Shown here one piece after another: positions 38,666-46,907 of a DNA stretch of 64,000 nt (positions within the stretch are counted from its first letter, which is position 1; every line of letters begins with the position of its first letter). The notes below the pieces were generated by a model. It ran no database searches. It was given only the letters and a program-made list of their open reading frames with translations, and had not been told where the DNA came from. The stretch is from Psychromicrobium silvestre (lineage in GTDB: Bacteria; Actinomycetota; Actinomycetes; Actinomycetales; Micrococcaceae). The DNA lies in assembly GCF_013408295.1 (NCBI RefSeq), contig NZ_JACBYQ010000002.1:558001-622000 (forward strand), given 5' to 3'. The position numbers were made by a program, and so were the translations under genes.

Positions 38666-39280
38666 CTAGTTGGCTGCGGTGAAGCGCTTGCGGTTGTGCT
38701 GCGGGTTCTCCAACTCATCGACGATGGCTACCGCGAAGTCCTGGCTGGAGATTTTCTCTCCGGCCGGGCTATCAAGACCCAACTTATATTCGCCGGTTCG
38801 CTCGCCGGGGGCGATCACTGGTGAGGGCGAGATCAGCGTCCAGTTCACTCCGGTAGGGGCTTCCCGTAACTCTTCCAAGAGGGTCGTCAGGGTTAGGGCT
38901 TCGGGCCGATAGATTTCGGGGAAGCCGGGATCATCAATAAGACGTTGTCCATTGGCGGTCAGCGAGCCCGCGCCGCCGATCACCAAGAACGGGGTGCTTC
39001 CGAGGGCCTTGAAGGCAGCCCTGCTCTCCGCTAGCCACTCCTGGTGGTCACCGCCGGTGCGGCTGGGCGTGGTGGCGAATACCAGGACGTCGTTGGCCTC
39101 GGCGAGCGTGCCAATAGTTGAGGTATCACCCAGCTGGGCGGTCAGCGGAGCCGCCGTCGGGGCTGCCTCTACTGCGCTTCCACTCCGGCTCACTGCGGTG
39201 ACTTGGTGACCGCGGCGTGCTGCTTCCGTGGTGATTTCGCGGCCGATCATGCCGGTGGCTCCAATAACAGCGATCTTCAT
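38666..39280 (-). CDS. NAD(P)-dependent oxidoreductase, NmrA/SDR-like
   Basis: This 204-aa protein has the dinucleotide-binding motif IGATGMIG at its N-terminus and the atypical SDR core (FLVIGGAGSLTANGQRL; VNWTLISPSPVIAPG). It is similar to YwnB/flavin-reductase-like NAD(P)H-binding proteins often controlled by HxlR regulators. GGAGGA lies 5 nt before the ATG. It is divergent from the hxlR gene, with shared operator-like repeats in the 85-nt gap. Confidence 0.88.
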   Translation of the reverse strand: MKIAVIGATGMIGREITTEAARRGHQVTAVSRSGSAVEAAPTAAPLTAQLGDTSTIGTLAEANDVLVFATTPSRTGGDHQEWLAESRAAFKALGSTPFLVIGGAGSLTANGQRLIDDPGFPEIYRPEALTLTTLLEELREAPTGVNWTLISPSPVIAPGERTGEYKLGLDSPAGEKISSQDFAVAIVDELENPQHNRKRFTAAN

Positions 39281-39301
39281 TTTTCCTCCTGGGGATTCGA
39301 T

Positions 39302-39327
39302 ATACTCTAAAGTATCCGATTGATACT
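39302..39327. promoter_or_regulatory. Operator-like repeats between the reductase and HxlR genes
   Basis: AGTATC (39311-39316) and GATACT (39322-39327) form a perfect inverted repeat with a 5-nt spacer. An additional ATACT half-site lies at 39302-39306. Location and symmetry suit binding of the HxlR dimer encoded at 39366. Confidence 0.65.
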
Positions 39328-39365
39328 GATAGCTTCAATGAAACTCTGTACCCCCGAGGTAACCA

Positions 39366-39767
39366 ATGGAAATGAATATTCTGGACCCTAACTGTCCGTC
39401 CCGGGTGGTCTTCCAGCGGGTCGGCGATAAATGGGCCACCTTGGTTATCCAGGTCCTTGAGGATGGCCCACTTCGTTTCAGCGATCTGCGTGGCAAGGTC
39501 GCCGTCGTGACGCCTAAGGTGCTGACCCACACTCTTCGGGCGCTGGAGCGCGATGGTTTGCTGACTCGGACGGTTTACGCTCAGGTGCCCCCGAGGGTGG
39601 ATTACGAGCTGACCGCACTGGGCAGGACGCTGCTCGAACCGCTCAAAATACTCAGGCGCTGGGCGGAGAGCAACGTCGATCAGATGCAACTCGCTCGCGA
39701 GGCTTTCGACGAGGCGCAAGATGAGGCCGTGCTCGCTGGTTCTGCGTCTGTTGGTTTAGCGCGGTGA
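39366..39767 (+). CDS. HxlR-family transcriptional regulator
   Basis: This 133-aa winged-helix protein has the HxlR core: GDKWATLVIQVLEDGPLRFSDLRG, then VTPKVLTHTLRALERDGLLTR and YELTALGRTLLEPL. A conserved N-terminal Cys (DPNCPSR, residue 10) is the residue that senses electrophiles or oxidants in YodB/HypR-type members, so redox control of the divergent reductase is plausible. It overlaps the next gene by 4 nt (GTGA). Confidence 0.93.
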   Translation: MEMNILDPNCPSRVVFQRVGDKWATLVIQVLEDGPLRFSDLRGKVAVVTPKVLTHTLRALERDGLLTRTVYAQVPPRVDYELTALGRTLLEPLKILRRWAESNVDQMQLAREAFDEAQDEAVLAGSASVGLAR

Positions 39768-41212
39768 CCGATGCCGTTGTGGTTGGCTCCGGGCCCAACG
39801 GTCTGGCTGCCGCCGTCACCCTGGCACGTGCAGGACTCCAGGTCCGGGTCTATGAGCTTGCCCCTAGCGTGGGCGGTGGTACCCGCAGTGCAGAGCTGAC
39901 GTTGCCCGGATTCAAGCACGACGTTTGCTCGGCGGTGCATCCGATGGCGTTGGCTTCACCGTTTTTCCAGGCCTTCGAGCTAGCTCGGCGGGTTGAACTC
40001 AAGGTGCCAGAGATCTCCTATGCACATCCACTCGACAATGGTCAGGCGGGTATTGCCTACCGTGATCTGGACCGCACCGCCTCGGAGTTGGGGAACGACG
40101 GCGAAGCTTACCGTCGGCTCTTTGCGCCACTGCTGCGTCGCCTGGACGGGATGATCGACTTCACTCAGCATTCCTTGCTGCGCTGGCCGGGCGATCCACT
40201 CGCTGCTCTTAGCTTTGGTTTGCGCGTTGCCGAACAAGGCTCGCTGCTTTCGAGTTTGCGGTTTCGCGAGCAAGCGGCTCCGGCCATGATGGCGGGAGTC
40301 AGCGCGCACTCCACCGGAAAATTACCGAGCCTGGCTACCGCGGGTGCTGGCATCTTGCTGGGCACCTTGGCTCACGCGGGCGGTTGGCCCGTTCCGGTGG
40401 GAGGCTCCCAAGCCATTGCAGATGCCCTGGCCGAAGACCTGGTCCAGCACGGTGGTGAGATCGTACTCAACCATCGGGTGACTAATCTCGCCGAATTGCG
40501 TGCGGAAAGCGGTGCAGCGCTGCAGTTGCTCGATGTCTCCGCCAAGGGGCTGTCGGATATTGCCGGCGAGGAATTACCCGAGAGCTATCGTCGCGCGCTT
40601 GGTCGCTTCCGCTATGGAAATGCGGCTTGCAAGGTTGACTTCGCGCTTTCTGGTCCGGTGCCGTGGGCGAATCCGGAGTTGGCCTTTGCTCCAACCCTGC
40701 ATCTGGGCGGAACCCGAGCGGAGCTGGCTCGCTCTGAGGCGCAGGTGGCCGCCGGGCAACACCCTGAACAGCCCTACGTTCTGGTTAGCCAACCCAGCCC
40801 ACACGATTCGTCCAGGGCACCATTGGGGAGCCAAGTTCTTTGGAGCTACTGTCATGTTCCAGCCGGTTCCAGCAGGGATATGACCGAGGCGGTGATCGCT
40901 CAGATTGAGCGGTTTGCACCGGGTTTCAGGGATCTCATCCTGGCTAGCAACGTCATCACCGCTGCGGAGTACCAGGAGTACAACCCCAATTACGTCAGTG
41001 GTGACTTCAGCGCGGGAGCACTGAACCTGGCCCAGATCCTCAAACGTCCGGTGCTCTCCGCCAAGCCTTGGCGGACCCCGGTCAAGGGTCTGTACCTGTG
41101 TTCCTCATCGACCGTGCCTGGGCCGAGTGTGCACGGACTGTGCGGTTGGTACGCAGCCCAAGCCGCACTCAAGGACATCTTCGGCCTACCCGCCCCAGAC
41201 CTAAGCCCCTAA
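39764..41212 (+). CDS. FAD-dependent oxidoreductase, phytoene desaturase-like
   Basis: This 482-aa protein starts with a classic FAD motif (VVGSGPNGLAAAVTLARAG, then VYELAPSVGGGTRS). It ends with the CrtI-type signature region (LYLCSSSTVPGPSVHGLCGW). It is like the broad actinobacterial family of uncharacterised carotenoid-desaturase-like amine oxidases, usually outside carotenoid clusters. The start is GTG, overlapping hxlR by 4 nt, so it is expressed with the regulator. The substrate is unknown. Confidence 0.88.
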   Translation: MTDAVVVGSGPNGLAAAVTLARAGLQVRVYELAPSVGGGTRSAELTLPGFKHDVCSAVHPMALASPFFQAFELARRVELKVPEISYAHPLDNGQAGIAYRDLDRTASELGNDGEAYRRLFAPLLRRLDGMIDFTQHSLLRWPGDPLAALSFGLRVAEQGSLLSSLRFREQAAPAMMAGVSAHSTGKLPSLATAGAGILLGTLAHAGGWPVPVGGSQAIADALAEDLVQHGGEIVLNHRVTNLAELRAESGAALQLLDVSAKGLSDIAGEELPESYRRALGRFRYGNAACKVDFALSGPVPWANPELAFAPTLHLGGTRAELARSEAQVAAGQHPEQPYVLVSQPSPHDSSRAPLGSQVLWSYCHVPAGSSRDMTEAVIAQIERFAPGFRDLILASNVITAAEYQEYNPNYVSGDFSAGALNLAQILKRPVLSAKPWRTPVKGLYLCSSSTVPGPSVHGLCGWYAAQAALKDIFGLPAPDLSP

Positions 41213-41237
41213 CCCCATCGATTCCCCCGCATTCCGT

Positions 41238-41332
41238 ACCCAGTTGTCCCACTGGGTGTGACGGGAGTTGCGGATGATCGGTGTTTTCTGGCACATCTGC
41301 ACCTTCCTTAACATTCAGTGGGATAGCTGGGT
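41238..41332. repeat. 95-bp intergenic element bounded by imperfect inverted repeats
   Basis: ACCCAGTTGTCCCACTG (41238-41254) pairs with CAGTGGGATAGCTGGGT (41316-41332) at 15 of 17 positions. A smaller repeat CCCAGT/ACTGGG lies within the left end. It occupies most of the 201-nt gap before the ABC-F gene and codes for nothing visible. It may be a small palindromic mobile repeat or an RNA leader for the ABC-F gene. Confidence 0.55.
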
Positions 41333-41413
41333 GGGGGTTTGGCGGTTTGGGTGGGTCGCCGTCGTCGCTCTTGGCGGTCTGCGCCGGTGAGCTATTAGTG
41401 GCAGACTGGTGCG

Positions 41414-43096
41414 GTGGCTCATATAGACGTCGCCCAGATCGACTACTTCCTCTCCGATGGCAGGCAGTTGCTCAATGCTGCCAGCTTCCGGGTGGGAGAC
41501 GGTGCGAAAAGCGCGCTGATCGGCCCTAATGGCACCGGGAAAACCACGTTGCTGCGGATCGTGGCCGGGGATCTGAAGGCGGATTCCGGTGCTATTACCT
41601 CAAGCGGCAGCATTGGCGTGATGCGGCAGTTCATCGGTCAAGTGCGGGATGAATCTACGGTGCGGGACCTGCTGCTGGGGGTTGCTCCGACCGCGATTAA
41701 AGCCGCCGGTATTGCCGTGGACTCCGCCGAGCTGGACATGATGGAGCGCGACGACGAACCGACCCAGATTGCCTACGCTCAGGCGCTCGCAGATTGGGGC
41801 GACGCCGGCGGCTACGACATCGAAACCACCTGGGACGAAGTCACCATGTCCGCGATGGGGGTGCCCTATGAGCGGGCGCAATATCGTTCTGCCGCAACGC
41901 TGAGCGGTGGCGAGCAGAAGCGCTTGGTGCTCGAAGCCCTGTTCCGCGGTCCGGATGAGATCCTCCTGCTTGACGAACCGGATAACTACTTGGACGTTCC
42001 CGGCAAACGCTGGCTGGAAGGCATGCTGAATGCCTCCCCGAAATCGGTGCTGTTCGTCAGCCACGATCGTGAGTTATTGGGCAATGCCGCGGATCGGATT
42101 ATCACCTTGGAGCCGGGCGCCCTGGGTGCCACTTCGTGGACTCACGGCGGCAGCTTCGCGAGCTACTATCAGGCCCGGCAGGATAGGAACCTGCGTTTTG
42201 AGGAGCTCCGCAAACGCTGGGACGAGGATCACGCGAAGCTGCGCGAGTTAATGCTGATGTACAAGAACAAGGCAGCCTACAACTCGGATATGGCCTCGCG
42301 GTATCACGCGGCGCAGACTCGGTTGCAAAGGTTCGAGGACGCCGGTCCGCCACAAGCGGTGCCGATCGAACAGAACGTGAATATGCGGCTGACCGGTGGT
42401 CGGACGGGTAAACGTGCCGTGGTGGCTACCAAGCTGGAACTGACCGGTCTGATGAAGGCTTTCGACGCCGAACTCTGGTTTGGTGACCGGGTCGCCGTGC
42501 TGGGGTCCAACGGTTCCGGGAAGTCGCACTTCCTACGATTATTGGCCGGTGGCGGAACCGATCCGGAGCGCGAGCACCTGCCGGTTTCCGAGGTGGTCAT
42601 TGAGGCTGTGCCGCACACCGGCAAGGTAAAACTGGGTGCTCGGATCAGACCAGGATTTTTCGCCCAGACCCATCTACGCCCCGATTTGCAGGGCCGAACT
42701 CTGCTGGAAATCCTGCACCGTGGGGATGATCACCGGGATGGCATGTCTCAGGAGCCGGCCGCTCGTGCGCTGGATCGCTATGGTTTAGCCAAGCAATCAG
42801 AGCAGCTTTTCGAATCACTGTCCGGCGGTCAGCAAGCCCGCTTGCAGATTTTGCTGCTAGAGCTTTCCGGAGCCACCCTGTTGCTGCTCGATGAGCCAAC
42901 GGACAACCTGGATCTGCACTCGGCCGAGGCCCTGGAAAAGGGTATCGATGGGTTTGAAGGCACCGTGATTGCGGTGACGCATGACCGCTGGTTTGCGCGA
43001 TCCTTCGATCGGTTCTTCGTGTTTGGCTCCGATGGGCGGGTTTACGAATCCGAAGAGCCGGTCTGGGACGAGTCCCGAGTAGTTCGCCAGCGCTAA
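41414..43096 (+). CDS. ABC-F family ATP-binding protein
   Basis: This 560-aa soluble protein has two ATPase domains and no membrane part. Domain 1: GPNGTGKTT, LSGGEQKRLVLEALF, LLLDEPDNYLD. Domain 2: GSNGSGKSH, LSGGQQARLQILLLE, LLLDEPTDNLD. The linker between them contains the charged helical arm (ELRKRWDEDHAKLRELMLMY) that reaches the ribosome in ABC-F factors. It may be a translation factor (EttA-like) or protect ribosomes from antibiotics; sequence alone does not decide. The start is GTG at 41414. Confidence 0.92.
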   Translation: MAHIDVAQIDYFLSDGRQLLNAASFRVGDGAKSALIGPNGTGKTTLLRIVAGDLKADSGAITSSGSIGVMRQFIGQVRDESTVRDLLLGVAPTAIKAAGIAVDSAELDMMERDDEPTQIAYAQALADWGDAGGYDIETTWDEVTMSAMGVPYERAQYRSAATLSGGEQKRLVLEALFRGPDEILLLDEPDNYLDVPGKRWLEGMLNASPKSVLFVSHDRELLGNAADRIITLEPGALGATSWTHGGSFASYYQARQDRNLRFEELRKRWDEDHAKLRELMLMYKNKAAYNSDMASRYHAAQTRLQRFEDAGPPQAVPIEQNVNMRLTGGRTGKRAVVATKLELTGLMKAFDAELWFGDRVAVLGSNGSGKSHFLRLLAGGGTDPEREHLPVSEVVIEAVPHTGKVKLGARIRPGFFAQTHLRPDLQGRTLLEILHRGDDHRDGMSQEPAARALDRYGLAKQSEQLFESLSGGQQARLQILLLELSGATLLLLDEPTDNLDLHSAEALEKGIDGFEGTVIAVTHDRWFARSFDRFFVFGSDGRVYESEEPVWDESRVVRQR

Positions 43097-43116
43097 CCCA
43101 CGCACCTTCTTCACGC

Positions 43117-43225
43117 CATCCCGGCACCCGTTTCCCTTCGATGCACCCGTTCTGCGGCATCCCGGCACCCGTTTCCCCTTTTTGCGCACGGTGTTAGGGA
43201 TGCAGAAAGGGGAAAGGGATGCCGG
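43117..43225. repeat. Direct/inverted repeat cluster after the ABC-F gene
   Basis: CATCCCGGCACCCGTTTCCC occurs identically at 43117-43136 and 43158-43177. The second copy plus CTTTTTGC can fold with GCAGAAAGGGGAAAGGGATGCC (split here as 43203-43214 and 43215-43224), leaving GGCACCCG bulged. The result could terminate ABC-F transcription. The duplicated unit suggests a dispersed intergenic repeat. Confidence 0.6.
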
Positions 43226-43269
43226 AGGGACGACGGGCGAAGCACGGAGAATAGAGGCGAAGGTAAACG

Positions 43270-43294
43270 ATCATCGATGATGTTCATATGAACA
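43270..43294. promoter_or_regulatory. Overlapping palindromes upstream of the DeoR gene
   Basis: ATCATCGATGAT (43270-43281) and TGTTCATATGAACA (43281-43294) are both perfect palindromes sharing one base. They end 20 nt before the regulator's start. They probably form the autoregulatory operator. Confidence 0.65.
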
Positions 43295-43314
43295 AGCGAT
43301 GCTATCGTTCATGC

Positions 43315-44070
43315 ATGAGTAGTGATGAACGGCATCGGCGGATCACTGATCTACTCCGTGTCCAAGCGCGGGTAGAGGTTGAAGAACTTGCCGGACTCTG
43401 CGGAACCTCGGCGGCGACTATTCGCCGTGATCTTGACGCTCTGGAGCAGCGCGGTGTGTTGCGTCGAGTACACGGCGGAGCCAACTCTCTCATTATGGGC
43501 GGCCACGATCCGGGTTATCCGCAGCGCGCCCTGGAAAGCCAGCGCTCAAAAATCCGGATCGCCTTTGCCGTGGCCGGCTTACTGAAACCCCACGAATTCG
43601 TTTTCCTGGATAGCGGGAGCACGGCGACTCAGATCGCCGTCGCACTCAAACAACAGTCGGTCACCGTGATGCCGGATTCCCTCCATGCCGCCCGCGAGCT
43701 GGCCGGTGGCCGTGCCGAGGTGATCATGCCCGGAGGCAATCTGGTCGAGGAAGAGCTTGCCCTCAGGGGTCCGCTCGCGGAAGCCAATATTCGCTCCCTC
43801 CGCTTCGACACCGCGATCATCACTCCGTGTACCTTTGATTTGAAGACCGGCATCATGGGCCACGATCTGGCCGATGCCGCCATTAAACGTGCGGCCATGG
43901 CCTCGGCGCACCGGGTGATCATCGCTTGCCACGCCGAGAAATGGAATCGTCCCTCCCCGGTGGTGGTGAGCTCGGCGGAAGCTGCCGATCTACTCATTAC
44001 CGATCATCTGCTTAGCGCCGAAGAAACCGCCCTTGCCCAAACAGCCCAGCTGGAAGTGAAGTCACTGTGA
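43315..44070 (+). CDS. DeoR-family transcriptional regulator
   Basis: This 251-aa repressor has an N-terminal helix-turn-helix (RRITDLLRVQARVEVEELAG, then TSAATIRRDLDALEQRGVLRRVHGGA) and a DeoR sugar-phosphate-binding domain with FLDSGSTATQIA. I chose the ATG at 43315 (MSSDERHRR); an ATG nine codons earlier lies inside the palindromic operator. The stop overlaps the MFS gene start, so it is predicted to control that transporter in response to a phosphorylated sugar or similar ligand. Confidence 0.92.
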   Translation: MSSDERHRRITDLLRVQARVEVEELAGLCGTSAATIRRDLDALEQRGVLRRVHGGANSLIMGGHDPGYPQRALESQRSKIRIAFAVAGLLKPHEFVFLDSGSTATQIAVALKQQSVTVMPDSLHAARELAGGRAEVIMPGGNLVEEELALRGPLAEANIRSLRFDTAIITPCTFDLKTGIMGHDLADAAIKRAAMASAHRVIIACHAEKWNRPSPVVVSSAEAADLLITDHLLSAEETALAQTAQLEVKSL

Positions 44071-45284
44071 TGTCCGAAAAACAAGCCCGGCCGGATTTGG
44101 CCCTAATTGCCACCATGGTGATCTTCGCCGTCAATGGACTGGCTTTCGCCAGTTGGGCAGCGCGAATTCCTACCGTGGCCAGGGTGCTGAACCTGAGCAA
44201 TGGCGAAATGGGTGCGCTACTGCTAACCATGGCCCTCGGCTCGGTGATTGCCCTTCCGCTGGCAGGCTCGGTGGCTTCCCGGATCGGCACGGCCAATACC
44301 GTCCGGCTGGGTGCGAGCATTTCCGCCGTCGGAGGCTTAACCCTGGCCTTGGCCTTAACCCTGGGTTCGGTGCCAATCACCGTAGCCGGACTGTTCCTCT
44401 TCGGCGCGGGTATTGGCCTTTGGGATGTTTCGCAGAACGTTGAGGGCGCCGCAATCGAGCGCAAGGTGGGTCGCAGCGTGATGGCGAGATTCCACGCGGC
44501 TTTCTCCGGTGGCGCCTTTCTCGGCGCGCTTGGTGGTGCCGGATTGTCCAAACTCGAGGTAGCCATGCCCGTGCACTTGTTGATCTTGGTGGCGGTGGTT
44601 CTGCTCGCCATTTTCATTGGCACCCGCTACTTCCTGCCGGACTCCGCTCACCAGAGTACGGATTCGGAGAGTTCGACGACGTCGCGCACAGCTTGGTTGG
44701 AACCGCGGACTTTGTTGATCGGCCTGGTGGTACTCGGTGCGGCCCTGACCGAAGGTGCGGCCAACGACTGGATGGCTAAAGCCACGGTAGACGGCTTGAA
44801 TCAGAGCGAACCGGTGGGCGCGCTGATGTTCGCGATCTTCATCGCTGCAATGACGATCTTCCGCTTCTTCGGTGGCCGGGTGATTGACCACTGGGGCCGG
44901 GTTCCGGTGCTGTATGCCAGCCTGGGCGCCGCATTGATTGGTTTGCTGATTTTCGTTTTTGCCCCAAATGTCGGAATCGCCGCCGTGGGTGCCGTGCTCT
45001 GGGGTGCGGGAGCGGCTTTGGGCTTTCCTACCGGAATGTCGGCCGCAGCCGATGATCCGGTGCGGGCCGCTAAGAGGGTTTCCGTGGTCTCAACCATTGG
45101 TTACGTCGCCTTCCTGGCCGGTCCCCCTGCTATTGGATTCCTCGGTGAACACTTCACGCTGCGACCTGCGCTCTTGGTGATTGGAGTGGTGATGCTGCTT
45201 TCGATCCTGGTGGTGCCCGCGGCCAGGCCGCCCAAGAAACTGGAGGAAACGGTGTCCCTGCAACAGGGCCAGCCAACGGACTAG
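44070..45284 (+). CDS. MFS transporter
   Basis: This 404-aa major facilitator protein has 12 predicted helices and cytoplasmic loop motifs such as GSVASRIGTANTVRLG. Similarity in layout is to the fucose permease/YbjJ-type MFS group often paired with DeoR regulators. The ATG overlaps the deoR stop by 1 nt; a GTG one codon earlier is also possible. The substrate is unknown; a sugar or sugar-like compound is inferred from the neighbour. Confidence 0.88.
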   Translation: MSEKQARPDLALIATMVIFAVNGLAFASWAARIPTVARVLNLSNGEMGALLLTMALGSVIALPLAGSVASRIGTANTVRLGASISAVGGLTLALALTLGSVPITVAGLFLFGAGIGLWDVSQNVEGAAIERKVGRSVMARFHAAFSGGAFLGALGGAGLSKLEVAMPVHLLILVAVVLLAIFIGTRYFLPDSAHQSTDSESSTTSRTAWLEPRTLLIGLVVLGAALTEGAANDWMAKATVDGLNQSEPVGALMFAIFIAAMTIFRFFGGRVIDHWGRVPVLYASLGAALIGLLIFVFAPNVGIAAVGAVLWGAGAALGFPTGMSAAADDPVRAAKRVSVVSTIGYVAFLAGPPAIGFLGEHFTLRPALLVIGVVMLLSILVVPAARPPKKLEETVSLQQGQPTD

Positions 45285-45294
45285 GCTGAACCGT

Positions 45295-46764
45295 ATGCGA
45301 AAAGCCCTGCGGCCCCTGGCCAAGCTTGACCGTCTTATCGTGCGCAAGGTGAGCAATTTGCCAGCAGGTCCGATTGACGGGCTGATGCGAGGACTTTCCG
45401 CTTCGGCCACCAAGGGCAAGCTCTGGTTCTGCATTGCGGGAGCGGCTGCCTTGATTCCCGGTAAGCCGCGAAGGGCGGCGTTGAGCGGCTTGCTGGCTCT
45501 GGGAATCGCCTCTGCAGGAACCAATTTGATCTTCAAAACCCTGCTACCGCGGCGCCGTCCGGCGGCCGAGCTCTTGCCGTTCTACCGGTTTGTGAACCCC
45601 CAGCCCAAGAGTTCTTCGCTACCCTCGGGACACACCGCCTCGGCGGCAGCCTTCGTCACAGGGGTCTACACGGTGAGCCCCGCGATGGGACTGGCGCTGA
45701 CACCTCTAGCCCTTGGGGTGGCTTATTCTCGAGTGCACACCGGGGCGCACTGGCCTTCCGACGTGGTGGCTGGTGCCGCCATTGGCGTGGCCGCAGGACT
45801 AGTAGTCAAAAACTGGTTCCCGCCCCATGAACTGAGCCCAGAAAGCAGAATCACCGAGGCATCCGCAGCAGCGTTGCCCGAGGGGACGGGCTTGCGTCTG
45901 GTGGTCAATCAGGGCAGCGGCTCCTATTCGGAGCAGGCAATGGCAGCGTTGCGTGAAGATTTTCCCGATCTTCAGATCAACGAGCTAGCCGAGGGCGATG
46001 ACCTGAAGGAGCTGATCGATCGGAGCCTAGAGGAACCAGGGGCAATGGCACTTGCGGTCTGGGGCGGTGATGGCACGGTCGGTGCCCTGGCGCAACGGGC
46101 AATCACCGAAAAACTGCCGCTTGCGGTCTTCCCCGGCGGTACCTTTAACCATTTCGCCCGCGATGTACACGCGGAGGACGTCGAGGGTGTTTCGAAGGCG
46201 ATTAGCACCGGTGCCGCACTACTGAGCGATGTGGCTGAGGTGCGGATGGAGCGGCAGGATGGCGAGGAACGCCGGGTTATGTTGAACACCGCTAGTGTCG
46301 GGATCTATCCCGAACTAGTGCAGCGCAGGGAAGCCCTGCAAAAGACCTTAGGTAAGCCGCTCGCCTCGATCGTGGCGGGACTTCGCACCTTCGCGGTGCT
46401 GAAGCCGACTAAGCTGAGTATTGACGGCCAGCCCCGCAAGATCTGGCTGATTTACCTGGGTCGCGGCAGATACTATCCGCGTGGCTTTGCTCCGCTGGAA
46501 CGCCCGGTGCTCGATGACGGTGTGCTGGATACTCGCTACATTTCCGCCCGCACACTCTTCTCCCGGCTCCGCTTGCTCGGTGCGATTGTGACCGGACGGA
46601 CAGAGGTTTCTCCCGTGGTCAGCCTCAGCACGGCCAGAACGGTTCGCCTGGATGCCGTGGGCGCCCCCTTTGCGCTGGCCATTGACGGTGAGGTGCTCGA
46701 CGGCGTGAAGTCGGCTGTTTTCACCGTGCAGCCCTCGGCGCTGACGGTTTACACCCCGCGGTAG
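45295..46764 (+). CDS. PAP2 phosphatase / diacylglycerol kinase-like fusion protein
   Basis: This 489-aa fusion has two parts. Residues about 1-180 form a PAP2 membrane phosphatase (PRRRPAA, LPSGHTASAAAF, SRVHTGAHWPSD). Residues about 195-489 form a LCB5/YegS-type lipid kinase with VVNQGSGS, the nucleotide motif VWGGDGTVGAL, and FPGGTFNHFARD. The pairing suggests interconversion of lipid alcohol and lipid phosphate, but the lipid is unknown. It starts 10 nt after the MFS gene, so is probably in the same transcript. Confidence 0.92.
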   Translation: MRKALRPLAKLDRLIVRKVSNLPAGPIDGLMRGLSASATKGKLWFCIAGAAALIPGKPRRAALSGLLALGIASAGTNLIFKTLLPRRRPAAELLPFYRFVNPQPKSSSLPSGHTASAAAFVTGVYTVSPAMGLALTPLALGVAYSRVHTGAHWPSDVVAGAAIGVAAGLVVKNWFPPHELSPESRITEASAAALPEGTGLRLVVNQGSGSYSEQAMAALREDFPDLQINELAEGDDLKELIDRSLEEPGAMALAVWGGDGTVGALAQRAITEKLPLAVFPGGTFNHFARDVHAEDVEGVSKAISTGAALLSDVAEVRMERQDGEERRVMLNTASVGIYPELVQRREALQKTLGKPLASIVAGLRTFAVLKPTKLSIDGQPRKIWLIYLGRGRYYPRGFAPLERPVLDDGVLDTRYISARTLFSRLRLLGAIVTGRTEVSPVVSLSTARTVRLDAVGAPFALAIDGEVLDGVKSAVFTVQPSALTVYTPR

Positions 46765-46907
46765 GGAAGGTGGTTAGCTTGACCGCCCAAGCCGAGCGCC
46801 GCCGTCGTCATCCTCAAGGAGTAGCCTCAGTTCATCCTTGAGCGGGCTGTTTTCGCCGGGTCCGTTCCGTAATGTGGATAGCAGAATCCACAAGAAGGAG
46901 CATATCC

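Noticed and set aside
46813-46842. CTCAAGGA/TCCTTGAG inverted repeat after the PAP2-kinase fusion
   Set aside because: An 8-bp stem with a 14-nt loop and a poor T-run is too weak to call as a terminator or operator.
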